Assembly (NCBI RefSeq): GCF_932294415.1
Contig: NC_065535.1
Location: forward strand, 70,673,362 to 70,737,361
DNA: 64,000 bases
Source of the DNA: Quercus robur
Taxonomy: Eukaryota; Streptophyta; Magnoliopsida; Fagales; Fagaceae
Direction of reading: 5' to 3'
The notes under the pieces are model-generated. The model was not told where the DNA came from and did not search any database. It saw nothing but the letters and a program-made list of their open reading frames with translations. Shown in pieces: positions 59,957-64,000 of the stretch (the first letter of the stretch is position 1; every line of letters begins with the position of its first letter). A program made the translations under genes and the position numbers.

Positions 59957-62900
59957 ATGGCGTACACAATCAAATTTCTTCATCCAATTAGACAATCTCT
60001 CACTGCAATAACCTCTTCTTCTCCACCAATCTCTCATTCTAGAAAGTTCTGTAAGCCCCTCTCTCTGTGTTTGAGTTTTCACAAGCAAAAGTTTGAATTT
60101 ATTTATTTTTTCTTATATTCTTTGTGTGCCATATTTCTTGTATAGTCTATGCCAAATTTGAGCCTTTGAAGATGTCAATAAAGGGCCTTGAACCTGTTCT
60201 TCGCAACTATGCCTCAACATTTCATTCTAAATTATATACACAAAGAAAATATTTCTGCTTTTCAGGTAAGAAACTCTTACTGTGGTTCTGTTTAGATGTT
60301 AATTTGTTTCATTAATGCAAAATCTTGAGGTTCTGTATCTGGGTTTTTCATTTTGAAGGCTTAGGCTTTGCATAATTAACAATTTGCTACGTTATGTAGA
60401 TGTTTGAAATTGAGCTTAAACATGGGTGTGTTGCTAATATAAGTTTTTTTTAGTTGAAATTACCATGTTTACAATCTGAAAGGTGATTTTTTTTGGGTAT
60501 AATATAGTTCCCATCATGTTTAGCTTTTGTTTTTGTGCTGTTAGATAATGCTTGTGTTTGTGCCTGGATAATAGAACTTGTAACTTATGCTAGAGTATTC
60601 TGTTTCATTCTATTGAGTATATAAGTTTGATTTCCTTGTTTTCCAATGAAATGTGATATAGTGTACGCCCACTTGAAAGAATTGCTAAGCATATAACTAT
60701 TTGGTAAGTTACACACACCCAATGGGTTTTGAACGCTCAACCTCACCCTCCACCTAACTCTTGCAAGAGGAGAAGGTGCCAATTGAGCTAGAGCTCATTA
60801 GCTGGGAAGGGAGTTTCTTTTAAAGTAAATGGTTTTACAATATGAGATTGTCATGTGGTATCATTGTTAGTCCATCCATTTAGTGTGGTGCTGTTATTTT
60901 TTCTGATAAGTAAAAAATTACATTCCAAAAAACAAACTATTTCATTAACAATACAAAGCGCAAGATAGTCTAAAGAATTGTATCTTAAGAATTACAAATA
61001 AAGGATATTGGATCAGCAAAGTCATCGATAAAATCACTGGTGCTAAAACCTAGAGTAGTGGACCATTTACTGAGTAATCTAAGAACTGAAAGCCTTAACT
61101 CCTCTACGAACGTTCCATATTTTTGATGGTATGAGAATTCCACTCATGCCACAAAAGCCACAACAAACACAAAGGAGCTAAATTCCACATAGCAGACAAG
61201 CATTTACCGAACCAATTCCTCCACCCAACCAGTAAATCAAATACTCTATGTGTCATCACTCAATTGACTCCAAAAAGATAAAATACATAGCCCCCAAAAT
61301 GAAAAGGCAAAATTACAATGAAGTAACAAATTATCCATTGACTCCCCACTACACCTACATGAACAGCACCAGTCTGCTAGTGTGATTCTTCTCTTTCTAA
61401 GATTATCTTTCGTCAAAATCTTCCCCCATGCTGCTGCCCTCCCCCCCACCCCTCTCACCCTCACAAAAACGCACACAAAACTGCCCACTTTAGTGTGGTG
61501 CTATTATGTAAATCTAGTGTATAAATGCTATACCATTAAGAGTTGTAATATAATTACTTTATGGGACTTCTACTTTGCTTATTAACTTATGTTGAAGTTG
61601 TAAATTTTTAAGCTTTTTATGTCCTTACTAATGCAATGTATGCCTCATTATTTTATTTGTTTAATATGCAACCAATGCTATTTGTAATATGGTTTTCGTG
61701 ATGAGATTCTTCAGGGAGTAAATTAAGTATTGGAAGCATTTTTGGTGTGTCCATTGTACTTGGATCAAAAAGTTTTTGGCCTCGTATTGCTTATGCTATG
61801 GATGGTGAGCAAAATATGTCAGCTAGTATTGTGGGAGTTTTTGTGTGAATTTAAAGTACCTGTATGTAAAGTCCATGCTTTAAATCTCAAATTGTCAACT
61901 ATCCAGGTCATGATATTTTACTAGATGATCGCCACTTCTTGGATGATTCTGATGCGGAAGAAGATCCACAACCGTTCTGGATGTATGCCAGGAAATTCTG
62001 GCTGCCAGTTTTTTTCTTTCTTACTGTTTTGACGAACTTGGATCACCCTATTGCACTAATCACAATTGAAGTTATTTTATTCCTCCTCAGCACAAAGCCC
62101 AGTCCTCTCTCAGTATATGTTTTTGTTGATCAGGTGAGGATGCATTCTATTGGGGAGAGACCCAATTGAGTGGTTGATATTACATATAGGGAATCACTTG
62201 ACCCAAAAGTTTAAACCTATGGGTTTGGGCCCAACTATGCTTTATTAACCACTCACCCTTATCATTAGTATTCAATATGAGATTTCACTCACACATATAT
62301 ACCCAACACATTCCACTTTACTTTGTTGCATTTATTGATTGAGACTTAAGAAAAAGTAATAAGGGAGTTTCAGTCTAATCCGTTATGACATGCACAAACT
62401 AGTAGTTATTGTGAGGCAATCTATCCCCTGGTGTTTAATACTATAACTCGGTTGAAAAAAATGTGGATTTTTCAAACAGCTGAATAACTTACATGATCAT
62501 GTTGAACATCATATGAAAAGATATCTTTGAATCAATATATGCTTGTCCCATAGGATGTATATTTTCAAATACAAAGATAAAAAATTACTGCTATATAGAT
62601 TCTATGAATGACTATTCCTCTGTAAGCTCTTGACTCCAAACTTTACATGTTGCAGCTATGTCAACAATCTGTGCGCCAAGAACCTCACTTGTATAAAGTT
62701 AAGGTGTGATCAGTTTTCATTATATTTCTTTTAATACTTGCTGCATTACATGTCTCACAGCCTGGATCTTTAGTTTATATGGTATGTAAATGTTATTTAG
62801 GGAGTTCATTATACAGCACCTAGTGTCAGGTTTTTTAGACACTAGGGATTGTTTAGTTTAACTGCAAGTTCAACTTCGTAATTGAGGGTAGTTGGCTCCA

Positions 62901-63576
62901 CCAATGAAAACACCAATTCATATGCCCAATTGATGATAGTGTATTTCCCAGCTGGCCATGAGAGACGACCACATAATGTACTTATAAGGAAAGAGAGGGA
63001 AAAAAAATACTACCACATGATTTGTTTCCTAAAATTTCTATTTCCGATGCTTGTCTTGCAGCGGTTTCTTATAGCCACTTGTGTATTCATTGCATACCTA
63101 TATCTCACCTGTCACTATCGGCATATAATCTGATCATCTGCCAGTTTGTCCAGGGCAATCATTCATGGAATCTTATTCAAATTGACATGTCAATCAGTTG
63201 CATGCACTCCAGTCCATTACAATTTACGATGGAATTCAATAATTGAAAATAGTATGGAGCAAACAAATTATTAGCTCAGGATAAAAATAAGGGGGTTCAA
63301 CTTAAGTCTCATTTGGGTGTCTTGAATTTAGGTCTTAGTAAAGTACTGCCCTTACATAGGTTGCTTTTACCTACATGTAACAATTGGTGGTGGTCTTTTG
63401 CTTTGCAGTCATTATATGCCAAAAAGGTTGAAGTACAAGACTATAAGCTTCTCTGCCTTGCTAAAGTTGAACTAAAAGAAGAAACGATCTCTTTGGTTGG
63501 AATTCTAGGTGGCTGGTGGACTTTGCCAACAATTTTTATCAGGGTACTTTTTCTTTTATTAGAAATGGAGCTTTGA
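59957..63576 (+). CDS. Unrecognised membrane protein, probably organelle-targeted, 6 exons, 248 aa
   Basis: I do not recognise the family. Exons: 59,957-60,050; 60,146-60,265; 61,715-61,804; 61,907-62,133; 62,656-62,703; 63,409-63,576. They total 747 bp, with consistent phases and good splice sites, so the gene looks real. The first ~60 residues are rich in Ser, Lys, Arg and His and nearly free of acids, as in a plastid or mitochondrial presequence. A GSIFGVSIVLGS stretch follows in exon 3, then an acidic patch DDSDAEEDPQP. One strong membrane segment comes next (FWLPVFFFLTVL... ALITIEVILFLL, exon 4). A basic/acidic tail ends in GGWWTLPTIFIR and a short hydrophobic finish. The last residues (VLFLLLEMEL) could be read-through of a donor at AGG|GTACTT, with a further exon beyond. 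Intron 2 hosts a SINE and a LINE fragment. Confidence 0.75.
60700..60812 (-). mobile_element. tRNA-derived SINE, minus strand
   Basis: The minus strand reads TAGCTCAATTGGC (A box) and GCGTTCAAAACC (B box), with a GTGTGTGTAACTTACC end. It is the best-preserved member of the family also found at 21,598 and 23,288. It lies in intron 2 of the membrane-protein gene. Confidence 0.75.
60905..61490 (-). mobile_element. 3' fragment of a LINE (zf-RVT region)
   Basis: The minus-strand frame at 61,488-61,246 contains AAWGKILTKDNLRKR and CCSCRCSGESMDNLLLHC, the zinc-binding region found at the C-terminus of plant LINE reverse transcriptases. The same strand continues to about 60,990 with WRNWF..CLSAMWN-like and HEWNSH-like words, broken by frame changes. 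Only the 3' end is present, as usual for 5'-truncated LINEs. It lies in intron 2 of the plus-strand gene, in opposite orientation. Confidence 0.8.
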
Positions 63577-64000
63577 AGCATTATTCAGAAAACAACTAAA
63601 AAGGTAATTTAACTATGGTTAAATTTATCTGCTTCTGTACGCAAGTAATAATCTTTAGCTTTAGGGTAGTTCCATCGAATGAAAGACATCCTTTGTTACT
63701 CCTTCCTTCTATATATCTTTAGAAGACTTTTGTTTTTCATTTTTAGTCAAGTTAATAGATGGAAAATGCAAATATCTTGTAGGAAACTTCTAATGAAAGA
63801 TAGCAAAACAATGGTCACTCTCTGTACCGGAATTGTAACATGAGTTAGGGGCTTAAAGTTTGGACCAATGATATCGTTCGAGTAAAACTTAGGTACAGCT
63901 ACTTAGATACTGTACTTTAGGTTCCCCAATTAAATTCAACCATATGGGATCAATGAACCACATGGTAGAATTTAATTATCCTTGAAAAACATAACAACAC
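63577..64000. other. Downstream region of the membrane-protein gene
   Basis: Probably 3' untranslated sequence or a further intron. No supported frame and no repeat that I recognise. Confidence 0.4.

Noticed and set aside
60700-60812. A possible tRNA gene, because of good A and B boxes
   Set aside because: No cloverleaf can be formed and related copies occur elsewhere in the window, so it is a SINE. No functional tRNA, rRNA or CRISPR array was seen anywhere in the window.

Overview
The window reads as nuclear DNA of a woody eudicot. Its genes are split by many GT-AG introns, intergenic DNA is AT-rich, and nested plant transposons (LTR element, Mutator, hAT, CACTA, Helitron, SINE and LINE remnants) fill most of the space. 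The repeat style (a 'GGGTGTGTTTGGAT' hAT-like MITE family, tRNA-derived SINEs) reminds me of Fagaceae such as oak or chestnut, but that is inference. There are no bacterial, organellar or viral genes.

Layout. 1-20,000 is a transposon graveyard: tandem MITEs, a GC-rich hAT MITE, two Mutator-type elements with perfect 9-bp target duplications, a perfect 237-bp inverted duplication, a probable Helitron, and a complete non-autonomous LTR element (11,571-18,348, TSD ATATG, LTRs 98.5% identical) nested inside another Mutator-like element. The LTR element has no gag or pol; it carries about 28 copies of an 80-bp repeat. 20,405-27,992 (minus) is an intact 11-exon gene for a GT14-type (core-2/I-branching-like, DUF266) Golgi glycosyltransferase. 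28,300-34,000 is mostly repeats, with a possible 49-residue secreted peptide gene (31,554-31,703, minus) and a duplicated copy of the exon/intron segment found upstream of SIRB. 34,010-43,921 has Helitron-type ends about 9.9 kb apart, enclosing a broken FAR1/FRS-type MULE transposase gene, a hAT MITE, a minisatellite and a CACTA MITE. 44,275-46,728 (minus) is a decayed DEG1-like protease fragment with a Mutator-like insertion in one intron. 46,800-50,900 is repeats, including a duplicated block split by a 0.9-kb insertion.

52,998-63,576 is gene-rich. SIRB (sirohydrochlorin ferrochelatase, last step of siroheme synthesis) is on the plus strand. Tail-to-tail with it is a minus-strand gene for a chloroplast-type J-domain plus ferredoxin-like protein (DJC76/77/82 type). 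A plus-strand six-exon gene follows for a 248-residue, probably organelle-targeted membrane protein that I do not recognise. SIRB and the J-ferredoxin protein are both plausibly plastid Fe-S related, but nothing in the sequence shows that they work together.

Exon boundaries were set by eye from GT/AG sites, reading phase and family similarity. Every multi-exon model given as intact keeps an open frame and a summed length divisible by three.
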